8,090 nucleotides of DNA from Lachnospiraceae bacterium UBA1267 (GTDB taxonomy: Bacteria; Bacillota; Clostridia; Lachnospirales; Lachnospiraceae), in assembly GCA_002308115.1 (NCBI GenBank), contig DBVJ01000045.1, positions 13,111 to 21,200 on the forward strand, in the 5' to 3' direction. The notes under the pieces are model-generated. The model was not told where the DNA came from. It worked only from the letters and a program-made list of their open reading frames with translations, and did no database searches. Positions 1 to 6,377 of this stretch are shown piece by piece (position 1 is the stretch's first letter; every line of letters starts with the position of its first letter). The position numbers and the translations under genes were made by a program.

Positions 1-996
1 GAAAAAGGAGAAGTGCAGGTCGCGCTTTCCTACACGCTGGGCGACGCCTACACGCTGGATTACTGGAAAGACATCGCGAAGCGCATCGAAGACATGGGCG
101 CGGATTCGATCTGCATCAAGGACATGGCCGGCCTTCTGATCCCTTATGAAGCCGAGCGCCTTGTCCGCGCGATCAAGGAAGAAACGTCGATCCCGCTGGA
201 AATGCATACGCATTATACCTCCGGTGTCGCTTCCATGACCTATTTGAAGTCCATCGAAGCCGGCGCCGATTACATCGACACGGCGATCTCGCCCTTCGCG
301 CTCGGTACAAGCCAGCCTGCAACGGAAGTGCTTGTGAAGACGCTGGAAGGCACGCCCTATGATACCGGCCTGGACATCAATCTGCTTTCTGAGATCGCGG
401 ATTACTTCCTGCCGATCCGGGAGAAGTATCTGAAGAACGGCCGCATGAACCCGAAGGTCCTGGGCGTGGACATCAAGACGCTTCTGTATCAGGTCCCGGG
501 CGGCATGCTTTCCAACCTGGTGTCCCAGCTGAAGGACGCCCATGCGGAAGACCGTTATTATGACGTGCTTGCGGAGATCCCGAACGTCCGGAAAGACCTC
601 GGCGAACCCCCGCTCGTCACGCCCAGTTCGCAGATCGTCGGTACGCAGGCTGTTCTGAACGTGCTTCAGGGCGAGCGCTACAAGATGATCACGAAGGAAA
701 CCAAGAAGGTTCTTCACGGCGACTTCGGCCGCACGGTCAAGCCTTTCAACCCGGAGATCCAGAAGAAGGCCATCGGCGACGAAGAACCCATTACCTGCCG
801 TCCGGCGGACCTTCTGGAGCCTGCGCTCGACAAGTACCGCGAAGAAGTCAAGAATTACATGCAGCAGGAAGAAGACATTCTGTCCTATGCGTTGTTCCCG
901 CAGGTTGCGATGGACTTCTTCAAGTATCGTGACGCACAGCAGAAGAAAGTTGACGAAACGGTCGCGGACAAGGAAACCAAGAGCTATCCGGTCTGA
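1..996 (+). CDS. oadA: oxaloacetate decarboxylase alpha / pyruvate carboxylase subunit B, carboxyltransferase (5' partial)
   Basis: The reading frame is open from base 1, so the gene starts upstream. The GTG at 13 is an internal Val codon, not a start. About 331 residues are visible. The fragment holds the second half of the HMGL-like TIM barrel: a CIKDMAGLL motif with the metal-site Lys at fragment residue 40, MHTHYTSG with metal-binding His 69 and 71, then DTAISPFALGTSQP. The conserved PYC_OADA C-terminal domain follows, from about residue 130. In this family a carboxyl group is moved between biotin and oxaloacetate/pyruvate in the cytoplasm, either as a sodium-pump decarboxylase subunit or as half of a split pyruvate carboxylase. 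The protein ends about 50 residues after the PYC_OADA region with a polar tail. No biotinyl domain (no AMKM-type motif) is present, so a separate biotin carrier is needed. By comparison with full-length homologues, roughly 140 N-terminal residues are missing. The family call is firm. Sequence alone does not decide between decarboxylase and carboxylase. Confidence 0.9.
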   Translation, partial: EKGEVQVALSYTLGDAYTLDYWKDIAKRIEDMGADSICIKDMAGLLIPYEAERLVRAIKEETSIPLEMHTHYTSGVASMTYLKSIEAGADYIDTAISPFALGTSQPATEVLVKTLEGTPYDTGLDINLLSEIADYFLPIREKYLKNGRMNPKVLGVDIKTLLYQVPGGMLSNLVSQLKDAHAEDRYYDVLAEIPNVRKDLGEPPLVTPSSQIVGTQAVLNVLQGERYKMITKETKKVLHGDFGRTVKPFNPEIQKKAIGDEEPITCRPADLLEPALDKYREEVKNYMQQEEDILSYALFPQVAMDFFKYRDAQQKKVDETVADKETKSYPV

Positions 997-1033
997 CCAG
1001 AAGAGCTTTATCATTTTTTGAATTTTCAGTTCC

Positions 1034-1465
1034 ATGGTATCGAAAGAAAGACTGTATCAAATGACAAAGGCGGCGGTCTTTGAGCAGAAAGAAAAGAAGC
1101 GTGCGCTCAGGATCGTCAACTACCGCAGGAGGGACTACATCCTGTCCAGGATGCTTCTGGTCCTTCTTAGCGTGTCTGTTGCCTATGCGGTTCTGATCGC
1201 GGCCATTCTGTTCATGATCATCATGGCATACGAGTCTTTGGTCCTGAACGTCGGCGAGATGATCCTGATCATTGCAGGCATCCTCATCGGCTACGGACTG
1301 GTACTGGCTTTCTATTACGTGGTCTCGCACAAATATTACGGCGAGAAGCATGTGAAGGCTTGCAGAGACGTCAAAGAATACCTGAGGACACTGAAAAACA
1401 TCGAGAAGATCGACAGGGACCAGGAGAAGGCCCAGAGAACCGTCAGAACGACAATTACGGCGTAA
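1034..1465 (+). CDS. small two-TM membrane protein of unknown function
   Basis: This encodes 143 residues that I do not recognise as a named family. A basic N-terminal segment (residues 1-38, rich in Lys and Arg) is followed by two hydrophobic segments at about 40-66 and 75-98. A charged, probably helical C-terminal tail (99-143) follows. By the positive-inside rule both ends should be cytoplasmic with a short outer loop. The start at 1034 gives a full-length basic N-terminus but has no clear Shine-Dalgarno sequence. The in-frame ATG at 1061 would remove nine residues and has only a weak purine run (1042-1050), so the start is uncertain. The gene lies 37 bp after the carboxyltransferase gene and 19 bp before the next membrane protein gene, on the same strand. 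The spacing suggests one transcript with the cdaA region. A role next to c-di-AMP synthesis is inference from position only. Confidence 0.75.
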   Translation: MVSKERLYQMTKAAVFEQKEKKRALRIVNYRRRDYILSRMLLVLLSVSVAYAVLIAAILFMIIMAYESLVLNVGEMILIIAGILIGYGLVLAFYYVVSHKYYGEKHVKACRDVKEYLRTLKNIEKIDRDQEKAQRTVRTTITA

Positions 1466-1484
1466 AGCCGCAAAGAGAGGCAAG

Positions 1485-2507
1485 ATGCGAGCATTCTTAA
1501 GGGCAGGAAGCGCGATAAAAGCATTTTATGAACGCTATGACCGCTATATCGACGGCGTGGTGCGTTTTACTTATGCGCTGATCGTCTTCCTGTCAGTCAT
1601 GTACAACACGGGTTATAACACGACGCTGAGCAATCCGTTTATCGCGGTTGCGCTTGCGCTGGTATGCGCATTTCTGCCGGTTTACGTCGTCACGATTTTC
1701 GCCTGTGTGCTTCTGATCGCGCAGTTTGTGAGCGTTTCGATGGAAGTGGCGGCGGTGTTCCTGGTCGTCCTGATCCTCATTTTGCTTCTGTATTTCGTGT
1801 TCCGCGCTGAGGACAGCTGGATCATGATGGTCACGATGGTGCTTTGCCTTTCAGGGCTTTCGCCGGCGCTTTTGCCGCTGGCGCTTCTGTTTACCCCGAT
1901 CGAGATCATCGTGGTCGTCTTCGGTATTTTCAGCTATGGCTTTATCTCTGTCGTGACGAAGGACCTGACGAGTCTGGCGAGCGCGACTTCACGGCTGACG
2001 ACCGGAGGGCGCATCAACCTGCTTCTTACGGACATCGTTTCGGACGAGAAACTGCTGCTTCTTCTGATCGCCGTTGCGTCATCCATGCTTCTCGTCACTG
2101 TCATCCGGCGCAGCAAAATGGATGATTCCGCCTTGATCGCTATCGTGGCGGGAGATTTCCTGTTCCTGGTCGTGTATCTTCTTGGCGGATACTTCCTGGG
2201 CATCGGTCTGGATGCTTCCGGTTATATCCGGCTGGGTGTTGGCTTTGTGCTGAACGCGCTTCTTGCCTTCATCATCATCGTCTTTGTGCTGGCAATGGAT
2301 TACAAGCATACGGAAAATGTCCAGTTCGAGGATGATGATTACTACTATTACGTTAAAGCGATCCCGAAGAACAAAGTCGCCGCTCCCGACCGGAAAGTGA
2401 AGAGCATTACCGGAAAGGGCGCTTTGGAGAATCTGATGAAGACTGGGGAAGCCAAAAAAGAAGCGGCACAGGAAATGACCGGAAAGGAGGAAGAGCATGC
2501 TGGATAA
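1485..2507 (+). CDS. polytopic membrane protein of unknown function upstream of cdaA
   Basis: This encodes 340 residues. An AGAGAGG purine box at 1474-1480 supports the ATG at 1485. After a cytoplasmic-looking N-terminus (1-26), hydrophobic segments fall at about 28-43, 52-106 (two or three helices), 111-157 (two helices), 190-207, 217-241 and 251-272, giving roughly eight membrane helices. A loop at about 158-189 is polar. The last helix is followed by a cytoplasmic tail. The tail opens with an acidic-aromatic motif, Glu282, three Asp and four Tyr (286-289), then VKAIPK, and continues Lys- and Glu-rich to the end. I see no known catalytic or transport signature. The last 11 bp overlap the start of cdaA, and the cdaA ribosome binding site lies inside this gene, so the two are translationally linked. 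It could be a membrane partner or regulator of the cyclase, or a transporter-like protein. That is inference from context. Confidence 0.85.
   Translation: MRAFLRAGSAIKAFYERYDRYIDGVVRFTYALIVFLSVMYNTGYNTTLSNPFIAVALALVCAFLPVYVVTIFACVLLIAQFVSVSMEVAAVFLVVLILILLLYFVFRAEDSWIMMVTMVLCLSGLSPALLPLALLFTPIEIIVVVFGIFSYGFISVVTKDLTSLASATSRLTTGGRINLLLTDIVSDEKLLLLLIAVASSMLLVTVIRRSKMDDSALIAIVAGDFLFLVVYLLGGYFLGIGLDASGYIRLGVGFVLNALLAFIIIVFVLAMDYKHTENVQFEDDDYYYYVKAIPKNKVAAPDRKVKSITGKGALENLMKTGEAKKEAAQEMTGKEEEHAG
2484..2490 (+). promoter_or_regulatory. ribosome binding site of cdaA
   Basis: An AAGGAGG lies six bases before the ATG at 2497. It sits inside the last codons of the upstream membrane protein gene and fixes the cdaA start. 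Confidence 0.85.
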
Positions 2508-3375
2508 ACTGTTTCAGTGGAACGGCTGGGCGTTCAAGATCGGCGGGATCAGCATCACGATCACCATTACCGGAATCATCGAGACCATTATCTTCATCGT
2601 TCTGGTCTACTATCTGATCCGATTCTTTCAGCGTACGAAGGCGTGGAACCTTCTGAAGGGGCTCGGGCTTCTGGTTCTTGTCTATGGCGCCGCATATGTT
2701 CTGGGCTTCAATAACCTGACGTATCTTTTTAAGGTTTTGTTCTCGTCGATCCTTCTGGCCGTCATCGTGATCTTCCAGCCGGAGATCCGAAAGGCGCTGG
2801 AGCGGCTGGGCACCAACAACCTGATCCAGAAAGTGTTTCCCGGACTGAAAGTAAAAGATGAAACTTCTGATCTGTCCGCGGAATCTGTGGAGGCCATTGT
2901 ACATGCGCTGAGTTCCATGGGCAGAAACCATGTCGGCGCCCTGATCGTCATCGAGCGGAAGATCATGCTGGATGAATACATCACCACCGGCATCACGCTG
3001 GACGCCGCGATCTCGCATGCGCTTCTTGAACAGATCTTTGAAAAAAACACACCGCTTCATGACGGAGCGGTCATCATCCGGGAGAACCGCATCGTCGCCG
3101 CGACCTGCTACCTCCCGCTTAGCCAGGAAGCCGGTATTTCCAAGGAACTGGGCACCCGGCACCGTGCCGCACTCGGCATTTCAGAAATGTCTGACTGCAT
3201 CGCGCTGGTGGCCAGCGAAGAGACCGGACAGCTCTCGTTTGCCGTGAACGGTAAGCTTTCCAGAGACATCAGCGACAAGGAGCTGATGGAGTGTCTGGCC
3301 GGAACACGGGAGGCGGCTTCTTCGGAAACTGAGAAGAAGATCCGTCTGAGAGGAAGGAGGCGGAGAAGAAAATGA
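2497..3375 (+). CDS. cdaA: membrane diadenylate cyclase CdaA
   Basis: This enzyme joins two ATP molecules into cyclic di-AMP, the messenger that controls potassium and osmolyte uptake and cell-wall homeostasis in Firmicutes. The protein has 292 residues. Three membrane helices lie at about 24-42, 53-72 and 77-96, followed by the conserved IFQPEIRKALERLG stretch, a linker, and the DisA_N cyclase domain (about 135-275). The catalytic motifs are intact: LHDGAVII with Asp189-Gly-Ala, and GTRHRAALG with Arg221-His-Arg, 32 residues apart. It is slightly longer than the commonly described forms (about 270-280 residues). The extra length is an N-terminal segment of about 18 residues before the first helix and a strongly basic C-terminus ending RGRRRRRK. 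Neighbours are a membrane protein upstream (11 bp overlap) and cdaR downstream (4 bp ATGA overlap), the usual cdaA-cdaR pairing. Function is assigned with high confidence. The role of the basic tail is unknown. Confidence 0.97.
   Translation: MLDKLFQWNGWAFKIGGISITITITGIIETIIFIVLVYYLIRFFQRTKAWNLLKGLGLLVLVYGAAYVLGFNNLTYLFKVLFSSILLAVIVIFQPEIRKALERLGTNNLIQKVFPGLKVKDETSDLSAESVEAIVHALSSMGRNHVGALIVIERKIMLDEYITTGITLDAAISHALLEQIFEKNTPLHDGAVIIRENRIVAATCYLPLSQEAGISKELGTRHRAALGISEMSDCIALVASEETGQLSFAVNGKLSRDISDKELMECLAGTREAASSETEKKIRLRGRRRRRK
3354..3360 (+). promoter_or_regulatory. ribosome binding site of cdaR, inside cdaA
   Basis: An AAGGAGG lies 11 bases before the ATG at 3372. In the cdaA frame the same purine-rich stretch (about 3351-3372) encodes the polybasic C-terminus of CdaA, so the site serves two purposes. 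Confidence 0.8.
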
Positions 3376-4847
3376 TGGAAAAGATCCGCTCTTTCTTTAC
3401 CAAAAACTGGGGCCCCAAACTGCTTGCGGTGCTCATTGGCATTGCGGCGTGGATCGTGGTGTTCAACATTCAGGACCCGACGACCGTCGTTTATGTGGAC
3501 GTCCCGATCAAGTATATCAATGAAAACCTGCTTCTGAAGAATCAGGAACGGGTGTTCCTCTCAGGCCCCGCGACGGTTTCCATCTCTGTCACGGTCCATA
3601 CAAGCCAGTCCGATCAGGTGAACAGTTCCTTCTTCGAATGTATCGCTGACCTGACTGCTTCTACCGGAGCAGACATCACCAGACAGAGTCTTCGTACAGA
3701 AGTGGAACAGATCGGCGGACAGGGCCTGATTCTGGACTGGGCTTATACGCGCGGCGATCCTTTCGTCACGGTCGCACTGGACGAGTATGTCTCGAAGTCC
3801 TTCAGTGTTTCCGCCAAATGGGACAGCATGGAAGTGGAGGGCATGCAGCTCAGAAGCATCCAGTTCTCGCCTGAGACGATCAGGGTTTCCGGGCCTGCTT
3901 CCAAGTTCACGAACGTTGCTGCCGTCAAGGTTCCGCTGAATCTTTCGGAAGTTGCCAGATACCTGACGAACGGAGTCTTCGAGGGCAAGATGCCCATCAA
4001 GATCTATGATGCGGCGGATATGCCGCTTTCAGACATCACCTCCTTTGCGCTCAGCACAGAGTTCGTGACCACGCGTGTCGAGATCGACAATCTGGTCTCG
4101 GTGCCTTTGAGACTGTACGGCGTACCGAAAGGAACGCCCGCGGAAGGCTATTACTACAATGGCGCGACGGTACAGCCTGAGAACCTGACGCTTCTCAGCC
4201 TGAATCCGATCTCGGTGGATTCCATCACGATCCCGCTTTCGGATGCCGGCTTTGACATCAACGGCCTCACGTCCAGCGTCGATGTGACGGTCGATCTGTC
4301 CGGATATGAACCGGAGGGCGTGTCCATTTTCGAGGAGACCGCGACCATCCATATTGAGATCAGTGCGAATTCCACGATGAGCTTCAGCTTCTACTCATTG
4401 ACAATGGAGCATACCAATACCGCGCTCTATAACTATATGCTGAGAAACAGACCGTATGTGACGGTTTCCGGCACCGAGGCCGCGATTGCCGGCCTTACAG
4501 CGGAAAACTTCAACCCGAAGATCAATCTCTCAGGTCTGGAAGCCGGTACCTATCACGTACCGATCAGCATCACGACGCCCGACGGGGTCACGATCACCGC
4601 GAGCAATCTGACGGCCGAGATCCAGATCACTTACATCGAGACCGCGCCGCCGGAAACCACGACCGTTCCGCCGGAGACAGAGTCTCAGGACGAGACGACA
4701 GCTCCGGAAGACGAATCGACGGTCCCCGGCGATGAAACAACAGAAACTGAGCCCGGAGAGTCGGAGACGGTTCCGGAGGAAACTCCTTCCGCTGAAGAAC
4801 CAAGCACGGAACCGGAAGGTGAAGAAGAAACGAATCCGTCTCCCTGA
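3372..4847 (+). CDS. cdaR: YbbR-domain regulator of diadenylate cyclase, CdaR
   Basis: This encodes 491 residues. CdaR proteins are anchored by one N-terminal helix and expose YbbR domains outside the membrane, where they interact with CdaA and modulate c-di-AMP synthesis. Here a short basic N-terminus precedes a single hydrophobic segment at about 14-32. Four YbbR-like repeats can be followed at about 35-135, 137-238, 240-330 and 335-423. They share the pattern of a beta-strand 'VPL/VPI' opening, a Pro-Glu-hinge and a closing alternating hydrophobic strand. The third repeat (VSVPLRLYGVP at 240-250) is the clearest. Residues 424-491 form a low-complexity tail rich in Glu, Thr, Pro and Ser that is not part of a YbbR domain. 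Start: ATG at 3372 overlaps the cdaA stop (ATGA). A second ATG follows at 3375, so either Met could be used. The 4 bp overlap implies translational coupling with cdaA. The next gene is not glmM, unlike the common cdaA-cdaR-glmM order. Confidence 0.93.
   Translation: MMEKIRSFFTKNWGPKLLAVLIGIAAWIVVFNIQDPTTVVYVDVPIKYINENLLLKNQERVFLSGPATVSISVTVHTSQSDQVNSSFFECIADLTASTGADITRQSLRTEVEQIGGQGLILDWAYTRGDPFVTVALDEYVSKSFSVSAKWDSMEVEGMQLRSIQFSPETIRVSGPASKFTNVAAVKVPLNLSEVARYLTNGVFEGKMPIKIYDAADMPLSDITSFALSTEFVTTRVEIDNLVSVPLRLYGVPKGTPAEGYYYNGATVQPENLTLLSLNPISVDSITIPLSDAGFDINGLTSSVDVTVDLSGYEPEGVSIFEETATIHIEISANSTMSFSFYSLTMEHTNTALYNYMLRNRPYVTVSGTEAAIAGLTAENFNPKINLSGLEAGTYHVPISITTPDGVTITASNLTAEIQITYIETAPPETTTVPPETESQDETTAPEDESTVPGDETTETEPGESETVPEETPSAEEPSTEPEGEEETNPSP
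4641..4844 (+). repeat. low-complexity Glu/Thr/Pro/Ser-rich C-terminal tail of CdaR
   Basis: These 68 codons are dominated by Glu, Thr, Pro and Ser with no aromatic residue and almost no hydrophobic core. Degenerate units of the type P-E-T/D-E-T-T recur through it. Being downstream of the extracytoplasmic YbbR domains, it should be outside the membrane, probably disordered and strongly acidic. There is no LPXTG-type sorting motif or second membrane helix at its end. Confidence 0.75.
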
Positions 4848-4870
4848 AAGTGGGACCGGAACAGTGAAAA

Positions 4871-4877
4871 AGGAGAT
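4871..4877 (+). promoter_or_regulatory. ribosome binding site of the glycosyltransferase gene
   Basis: AGGAGAT lies eight bases before the ATG at 4886, in the 38 bp gap after cdaR. The gap contains no hairpin-plus-T-run terminator, so read-through from cdaR is likely. Confidence 0.75.
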
Positions 4878-4885
4878 CAGAGACT

Positions 4886-5842
4886 ATGAGCCTTTCCGGC
4901 GCAGTGGATGTGCTCATTCCGGTCTATGAACCGGATGAATCCTTTCAAAAGCTGCTGAAAATGCTTTCGAATCAGACGGTCCGGCCTGAGAAGATCATTC
5001 TGATGGTCACCGAGGGATCGCATGAAGTCGAACTGGACGAACGGAACGATTCGAAGATCGAGGTCCACAGGCTTCAGAAAACCGAATTCGATCATGCCGG
5101 CACGAGGAATGCCGCGGTATCATTTTCCGATGCGGAACTGGTGCTGTTCATGACACAGGACGCGGTTCCGGAAGACGTGCATTTCATCGAAGAACTCGTC
5201 GAAGGCATGGAACAGGACGAGAAGATCGCAGTCTCGTACGCCCGGCAGCTCGCGAAGAAGGACACGAAACCCATCGAGCGGCTGATCCGGCGCTTCAATT
5301 ATCCGGAAGAGTCCAGGATGAAATCCCTTGAAGACCTGGAAGCGTTAGGGATCAAGACCTATTTCTGCTCTGACGTGGCTGCGGTCTACAGGCGTGAGAT
5401 CTTTACGGAACTGGGCGGTTTTGAGACGCCTGCGGTCTTCAATGAAGACATGGTCTTTGCCGCGAAAGCGGTGAAAGCGGGCTATAAAGTGTATTACAAT
5501 GCAGAAGCCCGCGTCGTGCATGCGCACAACCTGAAACTCATGGAGCAGTTCCGGAGAAACTTTGACGTCGGTGCTTCTCAGGCTGATCATCCGGAAGTCT
5601 TCGAGGAGATCTCCTCCGAGAGCGAAGGCGGAAAGCTTTTTAAGACCGTGTCGAAAGGCCTCGTAAAACTGGGACGATGGTACCTTCTGCCGTATTTTAT
5701 TCTTCAGTGCGATGCGAAATTCATCGGTTTCCGCCTCGGAAAGCGTTATCCGAAACTGAAACCGGGATTTGTGAAGAAATGCAGCTCAAACAGAACGTAT
5801 TGGGAGAGATTCTATGGGCAAAATCAAAGTAACGCGGAATGA
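4886..5842 (+). CDS. family 2 glycosyltransferase, rhamnosyltransferase-like
   Basis: This encodes 318 residues, a typical size. The protein is a GT-A fold transferase that adds a sugar from a nucleotide donor to a growing surface glycan at the cytoplasmic face of the membrane. Visible signatures are the opening strand VDVLIPVY (residues 7-14) and FDHAGTRN around His70. TQDA with Asp92 follows as the metal/nucleotide-binding acidic motif, in place of a canonical DXD. Next come YARQL, the acceptor-side SDVAAVYRR and GGF segment, NED at 186-188 as the likely catalytic-base region, then VVHAHNL and a FRRNFDVG stretch. This combination is typical of Firmicutes rhamnosyltransferases. The neighbouring rfbC gene, which acts in dTDP-L-rhamnose synthesis, supports that. 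There is no membrane helix. The C-terminal part is basic with weakly hydrophobic stretches that could touch the membrane. The last 29 bp overlap rfbC. The fold and class are secure. The exact donor sugar is an inference. Confidence 0.9.
   Translation: MSLSGAVDVLIPVYEPDESFQKLLKMLSNQTVRPEKIILMVTEGSHEVELDERNDSKIEVHRLQKTEFDHAGTRNAAVSFSDAELVLFMTQDAVPEDVHFIEELVEGMEQDEKIAVSYARQLAKKDTKPIERLIRRFNYPEESRMKSLEDLEALGIKTYFCSDVAAVYRREIFTELGGFETPAVFNEDMVFAAKAVKAGYKVYYNAEARVVHAHNLKLMEQFRRNFDVGASQADHPEVFEEISSESEGGKLFKTVSKGLVKLGRWYLLPYFILQCDAKFIGFRLGKRYPKLKPGFVKKCSSNRTYWERFYGQNQSNAE
5802..5808 (+). promoter_or_regulatory. ribosome binding site of rfbC
   Basis: GGGAGAG lies five bases before the ATG at 5814, within the end of the glycosyltransferase gene. 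It supports a start that overlaps the upstream gene by 29 bp. Confidence 0.65.
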
Positions 5843-6368
5843 GATCGAGGGCCTCGCGGTCATCGAACCGACCGTTTTTAGGGATGAACGCGGCTACTTC
5901 GTGGAAACGTACAACGAGAACGACATGAAAGAAGCCGGACTGGATCTCCGCTTTGTGCAGGACAACCAGTCCATGTCCAGAAAGGGCGTCCTCCGGGGAC
6001 TTCACTTTCAGAAACAGTATCCGCAGGGCAAGCTGGTCCGCGTGCTTCAAGGCCGTGTTTTTGACGTTGCAGTCGATCTTCGGTCAAATTCCACGACCTT
6101 CGGCAAATGGTTCGGCGTGGAACTCTCGGATGAGAACATGAAACAGTTCTACATCCCGGAAGGTTTTGCGCATGGCTTTTACGTGATGTCCGACGTCGCC
6201 GTTTTTGCCTATAAATGCACGGATTTCTATCATCCCGGCGATGAAGGCGGCATGAAGTGGGACGATCCGGAGATCGGCATCGAATGGCCGCTTGACGGAG
6301 AGCCGCTTCTGTCCGAAAAGGATCAGAAATGGCTGGGCATCCGCGATACATTTCACTTTGGCGGGTAA
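5814..6368 (+). CDS. rfbC: dTDP-4-dehydrorhamnose 3,5-epimerase
   Basis: This enzyme epimerises C3 and C5 of dTDP-4-dehydro-6-deoxy-glucose, the third step of dTDP-L-rhamnose synthesis, in the cytoplasm. The protein is 184 residues, the usual length, and forms a cupin (jelly-roll) dimer in this family. Family landmarks are all present: FRDERGYFVETYN near the N-terminus, FVQDNQSMS, GVLRGLHFQ with catalytic His64, GKLVRVLQGRVFDVAVDLR, and FYIPEGFAHGFYV. Also present are the YK and FYHPGDEGG region with Tyr133 and Tyr139, GIEWP, and SEKD with Asp170. In Salmonella RmlC the catalytic pair is His63/Asp170 and a Tyr at 139 helps protonation; the residues here fall at matching places. rfbA, rfbB and rfbD are not in the window and must be further downstream or elsewhere. 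It sits in an export cluster, so the rhamnose is probably destined for a cell-surface polymer. Confidence 0.96.
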   Translation: MGKIKVTRNEIEGLAVIEPTVFRDERGYFVETYNENDMKEAGLDLRFVQDNQSMSRKGVLRGLHFQKQYPQGKLVRVLQGRVFDVAVDLRSNSTTFGKWFGVELSDENMKQFYIPEGFAHGFYVMSDVAVFAYKCTDFYHPGDEGGMKWDDPEIGIEWPLDGEPLLSEKDQKWLGIRDTFHFGG

Positions 6369-6377
6369 GCAGAGAAT

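Noticed and set aside
985..1019. Possible intrinsic terminator after the carboxyltransferase gene, with a T6 run at 1014-1019
   Set aside because: Only a three- to four-base stem can be drawn upstream and it is too far from the T run. No stable GC-rich hairpin adjoins it.
997..1033. AT-rich gap considered as a promoter for the cdaA region
   Set aside because: No pair of -35/-10 hexamers with proper spacing fits within the 37 bp. A promoter overlapping the end of the upstream gene cannot be excluded but is not supported.
920..1483. 187-codon minus-strand open frame opposite the first small membrane protein gene
   Set aside because: It spans the end of one plus-strand gene and all of the next, with charged, Asp/Gln/His-rich composition. 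It is best explained as antisense to hydrophobic codons.
2407..3162. 251-codon open frame on the minus strand opposite cdaA
   Set aside because: It lies opposite the catalytic motifs of cdaA, has no recognisable domain and no ribosome binding context of note. It is a shadow of the real gene.
4641..4844. Repetitive Glu/Thr/Pro codons considered as a DNA repeat array or CRISPR-like element
   Set aside because: The units are degenerate, in frame with cdaR, unequal in length and lack spacer structure. They are protein low complexity.
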